The notes under the pieces are model-generated. The model was given only the letters and a program-made list of their open reading frames with translations, was not told the origin of the DNA and did no database searches. Position numbers and translations under genes: made by a program. From Rhabditoides inermis (Eukaryota > Nematoda > Chromadorea > Rhabditida > Rhabditidae): a stretch of 64,000 nucleotides of DNA. Position 1 is the first letter of the stretch. Every line of letters starts with the position of its first letter. Below, piece by piece: positions 12,165 through 24,001 of this stretch. Location of the stretch: contig CAWZYM010000117.1 in the NCBI GenBank assembly GCA_963966185.1, positions 47,501 to 111,500 on the forward strand, given 5' to 3'.

Positions 12165-12300
12165 TTAGAATTGCAAATCACCTTCATTTCTCTAAAATCA
12201 GACCACAAAACGCGCGACTTGGTCGAATGGTCTTGCGCGGTCCGATAACGCGTTTAACTGCTATGAAATGATGTCTGAAAAAATGCGGCGAGATGGCTGC
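12165..12300 (+). repeat. Dispersed repeat family B, copy 2
   Basis: Diverged match to 8556-8720, sharing CTAAAATCAGACC and GCGCGGTCCGATAACGCGT, located between the chemoreceptor and the glycosyltransferase. No ORF. Confidence 0.6.
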
Positions 12301-12528
12301 GTACCGTGAGCCGAGAGAATATGCATAACTATCGGCTATTGTACAAAGTTTCTACACAGGTTTTTTGTGTTGTTTTGCATTAAAGAGTTCGTGCTTATTG
12401 TTTGATATTACAACATATTTATCAATTCATACAATACCCATAAACAATCAGCATCACTAATACGAACAGATCGGTTAATTCCTGTGAAAGAAAGAGAGAG
12501 AAAGAGAGAGAAAGAGAGAGAGAGGTGT

Positions 12529-12719
12529 TCACATAGTCAGCATTGCATAGTGCGCGTATGGGAGGAGGAATCTCTCTAGGATGAGTCGGGAGACTGGGTG
12601 GGCATAGAGAGAGTCGACGAGGTGCTGGTACGCCGCGAACTCTTTCACAGAGTCTGCAAAGAGAGGTGAGAGGGGAGAGGGAGGGATGGAGAGGGAGAGA
12701 GGGGGAGGGACGGAGAGAT

Positions 12720-12753
<34 letters not shown>

Positions 12754-12990
12754 GCACCTTTCACTGTCATCGGCGGCGGGTTGTGCACGATACGAGACGC
12801 GCGCTAAAACATAAGAGTGAGATTGAACGGTCCTTAAAAATCGAAGAAACTATATGAATTCTGGATGGAAAAGAACAAATTATACAAACACACCTCGACG
12901 GCGCTCGCATTGCATGTGCGTGCGTCGTCACTGAGAAAGTAGAAGCCGAGTTCGCGCATCTAAAAGAACTCATGATAGTGATACTGAGAC

Positions 12991-13023
<33 letters not shown>

Positions 13024-13369
13024 CGAACCGTGGCGAGCTTCCCTCCGAGCTCTCTGTACCCGTCGAATTGGATAAGGCGGGGCGGGGTAGAGGAGGGAGA
13101 CACCAGCCACTGCCAGTTGGTGATGAAACTGGAATGGAGGTCTCTCTCTCCCTCTCTCTCTCCTCTCTCTATCTCTATCTCTCTCCCTCTCCCTCTCTCT
13201 TTCTCCCTCCCTCTCTCTCTCTCTCCTCTCTCTATCTCTATCTCTCTCCCTCTCCCTCTCTCTTTCTCCCTCCCTCTCTCTCTCCCTCTCTCTCTCCTCT
13301 CTCCTTCTCTCTCCCCCTCTCTCCCCTCTCTCTCTCCCTCTCTCTCCCTCTCTCTCTCCCTCTCTCTCC

Positions 13370-13433
<64 letters not shown>

Positions 13434-15799
13434 TCTACCTGAACGGCAGCCGTCCGCAGTCCACGTCCATCGTCGCGCACAGGTACGTCATGTACGTGTT
13501 ATCGGGCGCGTACCTGACGTGAGAGAACGAGTATGAGAAGACGTGTAGTATGTAATAGTCAGAATTCAAAAAGGACTTCTTGGACAATACGCTGCCCGTT
13601 GCTCTTTTCTGACTACTCTGAAACTGAAGCTCTTCGAATTTAGTTTTCGTAGTATCTAGTGTGTTCCCTTTTCTGGCCGACTAATGTGGACTTTGGAATA
13701 AGATGATTTCAAACTTTTCAAATCGTGTGAACCGGTCTATTTGAAAGGCGAAAAATGGGTTTTTATTGAATCGCTTGTTAATGAGATCGAAATTGAAATT
13801 CGAACGACGCTACGTTGTCGATGTGAGTATCCCCCACAACTTTCTCTGTTGTCCGGAGTCTCTATCATGTCTCTGGACAAAGTTGGAGACACTTGTCTAA
13901 TTGTCTCTATCTGATAGAGCTACGGATATCGATCGATATCGGTGTTAGAACTCCGATATGGAAGCTGGGTTAAAAAGGGTACAATCTAAAGTGTATGCAC
14001 TGCACATTTCTATAGCGTGGTTGCTCTGTTTTGAGTGGGAACCAAGTTATAGAGTGACTTGTCCACTTGTCCGAAAATTGAACTTTCACAATAACGAGAG
14101 AAACTCCTTGAAATAGAAATCGAAAAATCGGGCCACGCTAAGTTGTGAGGCACACTTTTCTCATTTGAAGCACTTGTCCATCTCTACTCTCAACCGAACA
14201 GGAGACATTTTTCTCACCGAAAACTCATTTTCTGTGCATATTTGGCGTATCTGTAATCGAATTTTCGTATACATATGCCGATTTTCATCAAGAAATTACT
14301 TCTGATCTTTTTTCATCATAAGACTGTTCATAGATACTGTATTTCTCACAAAACAACTGTTTTCATGTGTATGCTGCGTAAAAAGTTCGACCGCGCTGAT
14401 GCGCCATTGGAAAAAAAATGACACGAAAATCAGGCATTTACATAAATATCACATCATTCGTCTAATCTCTGATTTTCCGGCTTTCCGAATTTGTCGGTCA
14501 GAAAAGGGAACACACTATAGTTCGAAGTGGTTAAACGCATTTGTGAGGTAGTATGTAGTATGAAGGCATTTCGAGAGCAGTTTGAAGAGAGGAACAAGAA
14601 GATAGAGAGAGCTCGCGGCAAAGAGAATCAGACGATTACAGTATTCAATCAGCAAGCGAGGCATAAGTACTATTGCTTTCCGTACTCACCACCACCACAG
14701 GTCGGCGCTCAGCTTGGAGAAGTAGGCGATCGAGCGGGGAGTGGGAGAGGCGCGGTAGTAGCCGCCTGCAACAGTTTCTAGTCACATATCGCAGACTTCA
14801 GAACCATCAACACTTCGAGCACCCACGCCCTCTCTATGATTTCCGCTTCTCTGGTACACTAATGGTGCACCTATCCTGCATGGTCGTCCCAGTACCCTGT
14901 ACCCACCCGCAATCAGCGCGTTGTCCCCTTCACTCGCAGTGTCGAATAGGATGTCGTGGTGTTGGTAGACGGGCGAGGCAGCTAGGGAGTGGAGGGACGA
15001 GTGCCAGTATGTGTCCTGCAAACGTTCTCAATCATCCTTCACGCGCTTCTTACGTGCAATTTCTTATAGACTGCATTCGAACCGCGAAAGAACACTTGAC
15101 CACACCGTTACACTTATGACAGTTTTTGAACAAGCAAGTATTTCTATTCAAGTTCACAAACACATCGAAACAACTTTTGCAACTATCATCGAACCACCTT
15201 GGAAACCACGAAACCTCACCTCCATACTTGATAATATGTTTTATTCGTTTTCGAATTCACCCACCTGCTGTATCATCCAGAACCTCTTGCCGCTCCGCAG
15301 CAGGGCGAGCGCGAGGTTCGAGCGGAACAGGTAGAACAGCTGGTAGCAGCCGTCGCCGTAGTTGAACGGGTTCTGAAAGGCATCTCTCTCTCTTTCTCTC
15401 TCTCTCTCTCCTCTCTCACCTCTCTTCATATCATTTCAAGGGCTGTCAAACTGAACAAAACGGTGACAAAGGTCACGAAAATTTCGAGTAGGAGTAGGAT
15501 ATATACTGCTATGAGCCCTGTCCAACCCTTTCCAGGCGGGAAGGACAAAGCCACAAAGCGGTTTGACTGTAGGATACAAACAACTCTCTACCTGCAGACA
15601 GGACACGCTCCAGTGCAGCCGTCGCACCCCCGGCCAAGCAGACGAGAGGGCCGCGTCCGCGTCGGAGTCGAGGGTGACAATGAGCGAGTGGGAGTGCACG
15701 TCTGGAAGGAGGGCTTTCTCACACTGATCTAGCCACGTAAGACGTGAGATACAGAGTTGGGAGGTGGAAGAAATAGAGACGGATCGAAGAAGGGAGTGG

Positions 15800-15835
<36 letters not shown>

Positions 15836-15984
15836 AAGAGAGATACGCACCTGGTATTCCCTCTGTGTTGCAGAGCCAGTTGAGTGTCATGTTGAGCGCG
15901 TGTCGGTTGAGTATCAGGACGAGTGAGTCATTGCCCAGCGAGGAGACAGTGGAGGAGAAGGAGGGGGAGGAGAGCTGGAGAGAG

Positions 15985-16021
<37 letters not shown>

Positions 16022-16526
16022 AGGTTCTCTTTCTTTCTGTCTCTCTCTTTCCCTCTCTCTCCTCTCTTCTCTCTCTCCTCTCTTCTCTCTCCCTCTCTCT
16101 CTCCCTCTCTCCCTCTCTCCCCCTCTTTCTCCCTCCCTCCCTCCCTCTCTCCCTCTCTCCCTCTCTCCCTCTCTCTTCCTCTCTCCCTCCCTCTCTCACT
16201 CTCTCACTCTCTCACTCTCTCACTCTCTCTCTCCCTCTCTCCCTCTCTCTCTTTTTCAAGTTCTCTTTCTTTCTGTCTCTCTCTTACCCTCTCTCTCCTC
16301 TCTTCTCTCTCTCTCCTCTCTTCTCTCCCTCCCTCTCTCTCTTCCTCTCTCCCTCTCTCTCCCTCTCTCTCACCATCCTCTCTGTGTCCACCTGATCCAT
16401 ACACTTCCACACGGTGCTCATTGAGTAGAACGCGACGCCGATCTTTCTTCCGATCAGAAGAAGGACGAGGATCGCCGACCATTTCAGAGGAGCCAGCAAT
16501 AGAGACGCCGCGCGCAGCTTCATCAC
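12529..16526 (-). CDS. Type II membrane nucleotide-diphospho-sugar transferase (PF03407-like)
   Basis: Eleven exons (16526-16392, 15974-15851, 15701-15592, 15372-15265, 15015-14907, 14765-14690, 13513-13439, 13128-13029, 12959-12894, 12803-12758, 12653-12529) give about 357 residues in one frame. Residues 10-30 form a signal anchor (LLLAPLKWSAILVLLLIGRK), so the enzyme should sit in the Golgi with a luminal catalytic domain. Family-like features follow in order: LVLILNRHALNMTLNWLC, SLIVTLDSDADAAL, NPFNYGDGCYQLFYLFRS, RFWMIQQDTYWHSSL, HHDILFDTASEGDN, GGYYRASPTPRS and DNTYMTYLCATMDVDCG. These match the order expected of the nematode-expanded diphosphosugar transferases; donor and acceptor are unknown. 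The QQD takes the position of the acidic metal motif. A second in-frame ATG one codon downstream could also be the start. Introns carry very long (CT)n tracts. Confidence 0.8.
13141..13432. repeat. Compound (CT)n/(CCCTCT)n tract in glycosyltransferase intron
   Basis: About 290 bp of interrupted pyrimidine repeat on the plus strand (polypurine on the sense strand), lying immediately downstream of the exon ending at 13439. It yields long S/L/P phantom ORFs that are not genes. A block of about 72 bp is repeated within it. Confidence 0.95.
15990..16376. repeat. Compound (CT)n tract in glycosyltransferase intron 1
   Basis: Nearly 390 bp of pyrimidine repeat between exons 1 and 2. The motif TTTCTTTCTGTCTCTCTCTT appears twice about 240 bp apart (near 16028 and 16266), which indicates internal duplication of a larger block. 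Confidence 0.95.
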
Positions 16527-16530
16527 TGAA

Positions 16531-16706
16531 GTTGCGGTCAGTCTCTTCGAAACACTCCCGAATGCCTGCGAAACACTTCGGAATTATCTTGCGAATCGCT
16601 CTCGTAACACTCTTGATTTGCCTTCGGAATACTCCCGAACACTTCGGAATGCCTTGCGATCCCCTCGAAACAATTCTTAATAGATCCCGAAGAGACTGAC
16701 CGCACC
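16531..16706 (+). mobile_element. MITE family C, copy 1
   Basis: A 176-bp element with terminal inverted repeats GTTGCGGTCAGTCTCTTCG and CGAAGAGACTGACCGCAC, internally full of ACTCCCGAA and ACTTCGGAA half-palindromes. It lies 5 bp from the start codon of the glycosyltransferase gene, so it may supply or disrupt its upstream region. A second copy is at 21900-22499 and a 23-bp end fragment is near 32853-32876. Confidence 0.8.
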
Positions 16707-16884
16707 TTGAGAAAAGGATGTTGCACAAAGCGCAAGCAATATTTTCTTGTATGTTCAGGGCGGAAGAATTTTGCACTTGGTGAACCTTTTCGGAAAGAAA
16801 GAGATAATTGATAGAGACACACACACATTCGCGTGTTTTTTTTGTTGTTCGCCTTTTCTACTAAAATGTCCTATTGTCTCTGTC

Positions 16885-18085
16885 CGTCATTCCAGAGTCA
16901 TAACTAGCTTCAAACTCAACCAATTCACATGAAACTTGGTAGAAAGTTGTATTTCTTTGCAAGGACGACGACAAAATTCAGGCACCTTTCAACTCCTTCT
17001 CTACGTCCATATTTGGTCAAAAAACCACCAAAAATGGTCACTTTTGCACTTTTTCTTGTGTGTCCGCGGGCATAACTCCGTTTCTACTGAACCGAATTGC
17101 GTCAAACTTTGCGAAAAGTTTACATAGTACTTCAGGATGCAGTCCACTTTGTGATTACTCTCTAATTACACTCATTGCCTTTATCTGGAAGAAAAACCAC
17201 AAAAATTATTGATTTTGATGCTGTCCGCTGCGAAAGCTCTTTACCTAAGAAACCATTTCGCTTCTTGTTTCGTAACTACTTTCAACAAATAGTTTTGGTA
17301 CGAACCTGCAAATTTCACCCTCATTGGTTACGGTGTGAGGAAAATATAGCCAAATTAGCAAGAGATGCGCGCGCGCCCTCGCCTCACTTTTGCGATTTTG
17401 AGTATTTCCGCGGTCATAACTTGATTCATACAAAACCAATTTGCATTAAACGTTTGAGATAGTTGAGTTTACGTCTTCTGATGCAGTCCACTTCGTGATA
17501 GTTCTCAATTTTGTCTTCATTACCTCTATTTTTGGTCGAAAAACCACCAAAAATGATCACTTTTGCACTTTTTTTGTGTTTCCGCGGGCATATCTCCGTT
17601 TCTACTGAACCGATTTGCGTGAAACTCTTCAGAAAGTTTACATATTACTTCAGGATGCAGTCCACTTCGTGATTACTCTCCAATTACACGCATTGCTTAT
17701 ATTTGGAAGAAAAACCACAAAAATCATCGATTTTGTAGCTGTCCGCAGCGAAAGTTTCTCATCTAAGAACTAAGAAACATCTTCGCTTTTTTTCCGTAAA
17801 AACGTTTAACAAATAGTTTTTTTTCGCGTACCTGCAAAATTCAGCCTGAGTGGTTACAATGTGAGAAAGATATAGCCAATTTATCAAAAGGTGCGCGCGC
17901 CCTAGCATTTCTTTTACGATTTTGGTTAGTTCATAACTTTAGTCATACTAAACCAATTTGTATGACACTTTGCAGAATAGTTGAGTTTACGTCCTTGGCT
18001 GTAGTCCACGTTGTGATAGTTTTCAATTTTGCTTTCGTTATTCTGTTAAAAAACATCAAAATCTCGCTGTCCGGCAGCGGATGTT
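16885..18085. repeat. About 525-bp tandem repeat, roughly 2.3 copies
   Basis: TCCGCGGGCAT(A)A(T)CTCCGTTTCTACTGAACCG at 17065 returns at 17579, and GATTTTGAGTATTTCC at 17395 matches 17920, a period of about 525 bp. GCAGTCCACTT recurs at about 17140, 17485, 17660 and 18005, so each unit is built of shorter related halves. No coding signal and no terminal inverted repeats seen. Confidence 0.7.
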
Positions 18086-18403
18086 CCATGTTCAAGAAAA
18101 GCAAAAGTTTTACTTCAATCTCTAGAAATGCATTGACAAAGAACGGAGAGAGAGGGATAGAGGAAAAGTTAGAGAGAAATATATGAAATATATAGATATA
18201 TTTATAGAGAGAAAGGCAGTGGTAGATCGACTTACTGTTGTCGTTGCATTGACAACAGAAAAGATGCGAGAGGAGACCTAAGAGAAAGAGGAAGAGGAAG
18301 AGAAAGAAAAGAGAAAAAGATAGAGTGAGTGAGAGAGAGAGAGAGATTATTGAGGGAAAGAGGTTGCAGAAGCAGAGAAGCAGAACTGTCTGTTTTCGTA
18401 GCA

Positions 18404-18756
18404 TTAAAGGAACAGTGACGACTTATTTGACACGGAGTACTTTTAAAAATCATGTTATTATTTGCATATTTTTTTTCGAAAGAACGACGATTCTGCGTTA
18501 CTTTCGAATCTGACACTGCCAAGGATTCATATGAAAATTTGAATTTCCCGCCAACGCTTCAATACTGCAAATTGGGGTCGGAGACATAAGCGCAATTGAA
18601 CAACGCTTAGTCAATAGCTTCATGGCTCAGAGCATGTGCGCTGCATTGTGGCCCCCGATCTTCGCCGGTTCGATTCCACGGCCAAATGTTTTGCTCGTGT
18701 GAAAATGAGGAGTTGTGGCAGGTTGTGACAGAAATAAGTCGCCACTGTGTCTTTAA
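18404..18756 (+). mobile_element. TTAA-ended MITE with internal tRNA-like segment, copy 1
   Basis: About 353 bp ending in inverted TTAAAG...CAGTGRCGACTTATTT repeats of about 25 bp. Positions 18618-18690 hold a tRNA-like block with GGCTCAG (A-box-like) and GGTTCGATTCC (a perfect B-box). The second copy, 26039-26404, is about 85 percent similar by eye, including the tRNA-like block. The TTAA ends suggest piggyBac-type mobilisation; that is inference. Confidence 0.75.
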
Positions 18757-19388
18757 CACTAAAATAAAAACGAAAAAAAAATAAAGAGAAAGCAGAGAGA
18801 TAAAGAGAGGAAGGAGAGAGCGAGAAGAGAGGGGAGAAAGAGGGAGAGATAGAAGGAGGAGGGCTAATATCAGAGCGATGCTGACTTGTGCCTGAGCGCA
18901 TTCAGTTTTTAGGAGCATAGGAAAGTAGAGTTCAGAAAAAAAGAAATATATCATTATTCTTTTCATAGACATTGATAGGTGAAGCGCGCGGCAGCTTACT
19001 ATAGGACTTGCAAACCAGTTATTATTATTATTATTATTATTACCCCGCTCCTAGACAACATACTTATCAGTGCAATCAATACATCAATCGACTAATCTTC
19101 TCTACTTTAATAATTCGTTTCACTCGTCAAAATGTTATGAATTTGTAGATAAACAGTAGTATTGAACATAACAAAAAACTTGTATGAATTTCTATTCTTC
19201 TAATTTTCATGTTCTAGCGCGGAGACGCGCGGCAGCGCGCCGGAGCGCTAGTTGAAAATACCGATAAAATATAATATTGACACAATTAGTGAATATAGAA
19301 AACTGTATGAAATTCAAAGGTGAAATGCGTGAGGATGCGAGCGGCTGGCGATATAATTGATCTCCCCCTCCCGGGTGTCAATAGCCCT

Positions 19389-19439
<51 letters not shown>

Positions 19440-20037
19440 CGCGCGGGAGCGAGTGAATGGTATTGAGGGTGAACCTATTAGATGAGATCCGGACAGTATT
19501 CGAGAAAATATGAAGAGATCACAGATCGTGCGAACAGTGAGAAAGAGAAAACTGTGTTAACCAAACCACAAACGATTCGCACGTAAGTGAGTGATAGTGA
19601 ATGTCTCGAAGGTCACCCCATGCGCTAAACGTATGCGATTAGCGAACGTTTCAAGTGGAAAACAAAGAAGGTTATTGAACCTTTAATACCATGAAGATCT
19701 GTTTCGATCTCTACAAGGGCAAGGTCAGGTTTAGAGCGCTTTCAACGCGAGAATCTCTCGGCGGAGAGAGAGAGAGAGAACGAGAGAGAGAGAGGAGAGG
19801 GGAGAGAGAGAGGCCTTTGAGACGTCATTGAAAAGGGCGTGCAGGCGGGTGAAAAAACATGATCAATGATTCTCGAATGGTACCAAAAGGAATATGGGTT
19901 CATGTCTTGTTTGCCGCTGAAACGAATTCACCGAATGTGTCGGTGAGTAACCCGAACACTCGTTCAGACATTATGACGTAATCAAAAATTACCCTTTCTC
20001 TTGCATCCTTTCTTTTTTCCTTCTCTCTCTCTTTCTT

Positions 20038-20083
<46 letters not shown>

Positions 20084-20697
20084 ACAAAAGCCACCACAGA
20101 ATGAAACGTGAGAACAGAAAGAAGACATTCCTAAACTGGTTGCGGAACAATATGGAATGCAGACGATAACACAGCGGCTATCACCTTGAAACCATCAAAA
20201 AGTGGCGTGGTTTTTGAACCACTATTTTTTAAAGCTTTTAAAATGTCAAATAACTTTTGTAAATAGTTTTTCTTCTGCGAAATCATCGATCCTCAAAACA
20301 CAAACTATCACATTTCCATGCGTTTTATAAAGTGTTCAGTTCATCTTATGCATACAGCATTTGCTCGCTTCGTTAAAGGAAGTGTACACTCTGAATTTCG
20401 AAGTTGAGTTAGCACCGGGATGTGAAAATATGTTGGAAATGATGTGTGTCGGAGATACCTATAGTGTACACTCTGAATTCGTGAAGGGAGTGTACACTCT
20501 GAATCCGCGTGTAGAAGAGGACGATAGTCGATAGTCGGTGAGAAATTCTGTTGAACATTGAAAATTGGCACCAATTGGCACCAATTTCTGCATTTTGATA
20601 CATTTTGCGCTCAATTTTCATCAACTTGCAGACATTTCAGAAATAGTTGTAATGACAAAACTGAGTCGTTTTCATCATATTTTCATGTCCAGGTGTT
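18757..20697. other. Intergenic stretch, repeats only
   Basis: Holds purine-rich DNA (18775-18870), an (ATT)n tract at 19018-19041, (CT)n tracts at 19389-19436 and 20025-20082, and GTGTACACTCTGAAT boxes near 20390, 20464 and 20490. A short ATG-led ORF at 19691 (MKICFDLYKGK) could be a first exon but no phase-compatible partner was found. Confidence 0.5.
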
Positions 20698-20968
20698 TAT
20701 AATATTATTCTGGGAGATAGTTCGCCAGATTACGGTAGAAAATCGATCTACCCTCGAGTCGCATTCGATCTACCTTCTAGTCGTGAGGAGACCCAAGCGC
20801 GCACTTTCAAACGATAATATTGATCAAAGAAGCCGGCATGCGAATCAAAGAGGCCGCGCGACACTCGAACATTTGCCCGCGCTGTCTGGCCTCTCTCGCT
20901 CGCAACTGAGTTTCGCCAACTGACCCCGGCTGGCAATAACAGAAACTATCCACCAGGCGGCGACTATA
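20698..20968 (-). mobile_element. MITE family A, inverted copy
   Basis: Near full-length reverse complement of 6726-6998. It is framed by the same short sequence in opposite orientation: GTGTACACTCTGAAT at 20390-20500 on the left and ATTCAGAGTGTACACTCCCT at 20981-21000 on the right. GACGATAGTCGATAGT lies near 20520 and 21026, so the element sits inside a larger inverted or duplicated unit. Confidence 0.75.
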
Positions 20969-21262
20969 CTCATTTTCGAAATTCAGAGTGTACACTCCCT
21001 TTAATAGAAGTGCGTGTACAAGAGAACGATAGTCGATAGTTACTTACACATCTTTAAATTCACCCGTGTTGCAAAAAGAACCGATGCGTACGTATGTAGT
21101 AATCGTCATTTCTGCGAATTCATGCAGCCTTTTCCGCTCACTTCAATCACATTACTGGTTATTGCGAACGATTCCACACGGCGAGACGATAGAAAGTTTT
21201 TTTTCATGAAACCTAGGGTTAGGATATAGCGGTGTATCGTTCCGGTCTTTTTTATATAGGCT

Positions 21263-21478
21263 CAGAAATGAGTTATAGTTGCCGCCTAGAGGATAGTTTC
21301 TGTTATTGACAGCCGGGGTCAGTTGGCAAAACTCAATCGCGAGCGAGAGAGGTCAGACGCGCGGGAAAAGGCTAGAGTGTAGCGCGGCCTCTTTGATTCG
21401 CATGCCGGCTTATTTGATGAATATTATCGTTTGAATGCGCGCGCGTCTGGTCTCCTCACGACTGGAGGTAGATGGGCA
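21263..21478 (+). mobile_element. MITE family A, shortened copy
   Basis: Same order of blocks as 6726-6998 (GTCGCC-like start, CAGCCGGGGTCAGTTGGC, GATTCGCATGCCGGCTT), but the right end stops at GGTAGAT and lacks the final 50 bp. Confidence 0.7.
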
Positions 21479-21899
21479 AAAAAATCCGTCAAAATTTCAG
21501 ATTGATCGGACATTTATCTTCATATGATATTACATCATTCTTGAGCGCGCGCTACTTGCTAGGGTCGCGCCCTCCGGGTTGCTCGCTACCAGCCGCGAGG
21601 TCAACAGATCTATGTCATTTGGTTGGCATTCGCAATTACTGACCCATATCCACATAGTGGTGCGTTAGTTTGATAGAAACACGTGCAAATCATCTCATTA
21701 ATAGTTAATAGATTGATTCAGTTGAAAAAAAACAGATTTTCTATCTTCAACGTATAACTTCAACTAAACGAAGAGCTGAAGATGAAAAAAACACAGGAAA
21801 GTTTTGCAAGACGAGTTCAGTAGTTATATGATGGTTTCTAAAGATCAAACAAACTTCAAACTTTATCCAACTACTTCAAACATGCGCACAACATTTAAG

Positions 21900-22499
21900 T
21901 TGCGGTCAGTCTCTTCAAAACACTCCCGAATGCCTCCAAAACACTTCGGAAGTGTCTTGCGAATCGCCCTCGGAAGTTGAGCGAATAATTTTTTTGGACG
22001 ATCAACGAATAATTTTTATTCGTTCGATTAATCGTCGAGTTCGATTACTCGAATATTCTTCGATTAATCGTCAGCACTCGAATAACGAATAAAAATATTC
22101 GATTATTCGATTATTCGATTAATCGACTGAATAATTCTTCTCGAATAACCACAAAATGACAATATTTTGGAGTATATCATATGCTTTGGTGGACAATTAT
22201 TCGAATAATCGAACTTTGAAGACGAATAACGAATAAATGTTATTCGATCGATTAATCGAACAAATATTTTATTCGAATAATATTCGATTAATCGTCAGAT
22301 CTCGAACAACGAATAAAAATTATTCGATTAATCGATTAATCGAATAATTATTCGGATTTTATTCGTATTCGATTAATCGTGCACACCTCTACTCGGAACA
22401 CTCCCGAATTGCCTTCGAAATACTCCCGAACACTTCGGAATGCCTTGCGATCCCTTCGAAACAATTCGGAATCGATTGCGAAGAGACTGACCGCACCTT
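21900..22499 (+). mobile_element. MITE family C, copy 2, split by a nested AT-rich element
   Basis: Left end GTTGCGGTCAGTCTCTTC and right end GAAGAGACTGACCGCACC match 16531-16706. At about 21978 the match breaks and resumes at about 22394. The 416-bp insert is built of alternating TTCGATTAATCG and CGAATAAT motifs that can pair with one another many times, a highly self-complementary foldback sequence. Confidence 0.75.
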
Positions 22500-23077
22500 T
22501 AGGGCGCTCCCACCGGCTTATTTTCTCTCAGCCGTGGCAAAGAGGTCAGTGTATGGATTGTATGTATATTATATAAATATGGATCGAAAACAGTGACTGA
22601 TCGGGTACATAGTGTTGTAGAAAAAAACTTTCATTGTCATCCTCTTTCATACTACTTCTACAGCAAGCGCAGGTTATGCGAGGAGCGTGCCAGCCGGCGT
22701 GCTTTCTGTCAGCCGTCGCATAAAAATAAGTATCACTGCATCGTAGACATATATTTCTTCTTTCTTCTTTCGTTTTGTTTTATAGAAGAATAGAAAATAG
22801 ATAAATAGTTGAATGGTAAACTACGCTCTCAACACGAAATTTTTTGTTAATTTTGACGCAAAGGTAACAACAACATTTTAGACACAGTTCCATGCATTCT
22901 TCTGTCTACTATCACGTCTCATTATCGATCACAACAGTTTTCTAGAGTCCAGACCACCGCCCCAGTTTTGGCGCGAAAACTGTGGGGGGTGTGTGTGTGT
23001 GCGAGCGGAGTGACTGGCTTTGGCAGGCGCGCGCGAGCGATTCGACCAAGCAGTGCGTTTCCATATTCAGTATAACA

Positions 23078-23205
23078 GTTATTCAGTTAAAAATATTCGA
23101 CCAAATTTTTTTTGGCGCCAAGTGGGCTCTGGCCAATGACAATCGAGAAGAGCATTCGAGAAGGTCAATTTTTTTTGGTCAAAAATTTTAACTGAATAAC
23201 AGCTT
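23078..23205. mobile_element. Short foldback element, about 128 bp
   Basis: TTATTCAGTTAAAAATATTCGACC at the left and GGTCAAAAATTTTAACTGAATAA at the right are near-perfect inverted repeats flanking GGCGCCAAGTGGGCTC. No ORF. Confidence 0.6.
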
Positions 23206-23284
23206 ATACGTTTTCTAAAGTTTCGAATATGTGTACATAACATGTTCGGCACATCAACCTGAAAAAAATTTCTTCGAAATTCGA

Positions 23285-23693
23285 GAAAAGGACATTCATT
23301 CTCTTTCGAAAAGTACACGAGTAAAGAGGAGTGGTTTGTTTTAATCTAATTCAACAAAAGCACATACATAAAATCTCTTCGCAGCTGACTAAAATTTCAA
23401 AATTAACCTGCTCTTTCTGATCGATGGAAGGGCAAATATAGTATGCACTATAATCGTGTCACACAATTTGTTGCAAGTTACTTGTTGGGATTAACAGTAT
23501 CCTGAATACCTGAACTCAACATGCTAACAAGAAAACAATAAGAGTTTTTAATCATCGAAAGATCGAAAGAGCAGGTTTGTTTTGAAATTTTAGTCAGCTG
23601 CGAAGAGATTTTATGGATGTGCTTTTGTTGAATTATAGATCAAAACAAACCACTCCACTTTACTCGTGTACTTTTCGAAAGAGAATCCATACA
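23285..23693. mobile_element. Foldback element with about 130-bp arms
   Basis: The left arm (about 23300-23425) and right arm (about 23555-23690) are inverted copies: CTTTCGAAAAGTACACGAGTA at the left pairs with TACTCGTGTACTTTTCGAAAG at the right, and GCAGCTGACTAAAATTTCAAAA pairs with its complement. The loop of about 130 bp has no gene. Confidence 0.75.
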
Positions 23694-24001
23694 TCCATAC
23701 AGTTTCACTTCGCTGTAACAGCTGTGGAAACGTCGTGACAGCTTGCAGATCTGTTAACCGTTGTCCGTTTACTCATTTCGTGGCAGATTCGCGAAAAGAG
23801 CAAAATGCAACATCTATACATAACTCACTTTCCGTATCAACACATTCAAAATTTGGTTTTCTGTTTTGTGCTCGGGGAAACCCCACACATATAAACATTA
23901 AGGCTTAATGAATAAGCACGAAATAGTGAGTAAAGCAGTCATATTATTTACTCACTATTTCATATTTTCGTTCTCCCCTTTTCCGTCGTCATTTCTTTGC
24001 A

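Noticed and set aside
18618..18690. Functional tRNA gene
   Set aside because: Good B-box but no full cloverleaf; it is internal to a two-copy MITE.
19691..19724. Start exon MKICFDLYKGK followed by GT
   Set aside because: No phase-compatible downstream exon found; too short to support.
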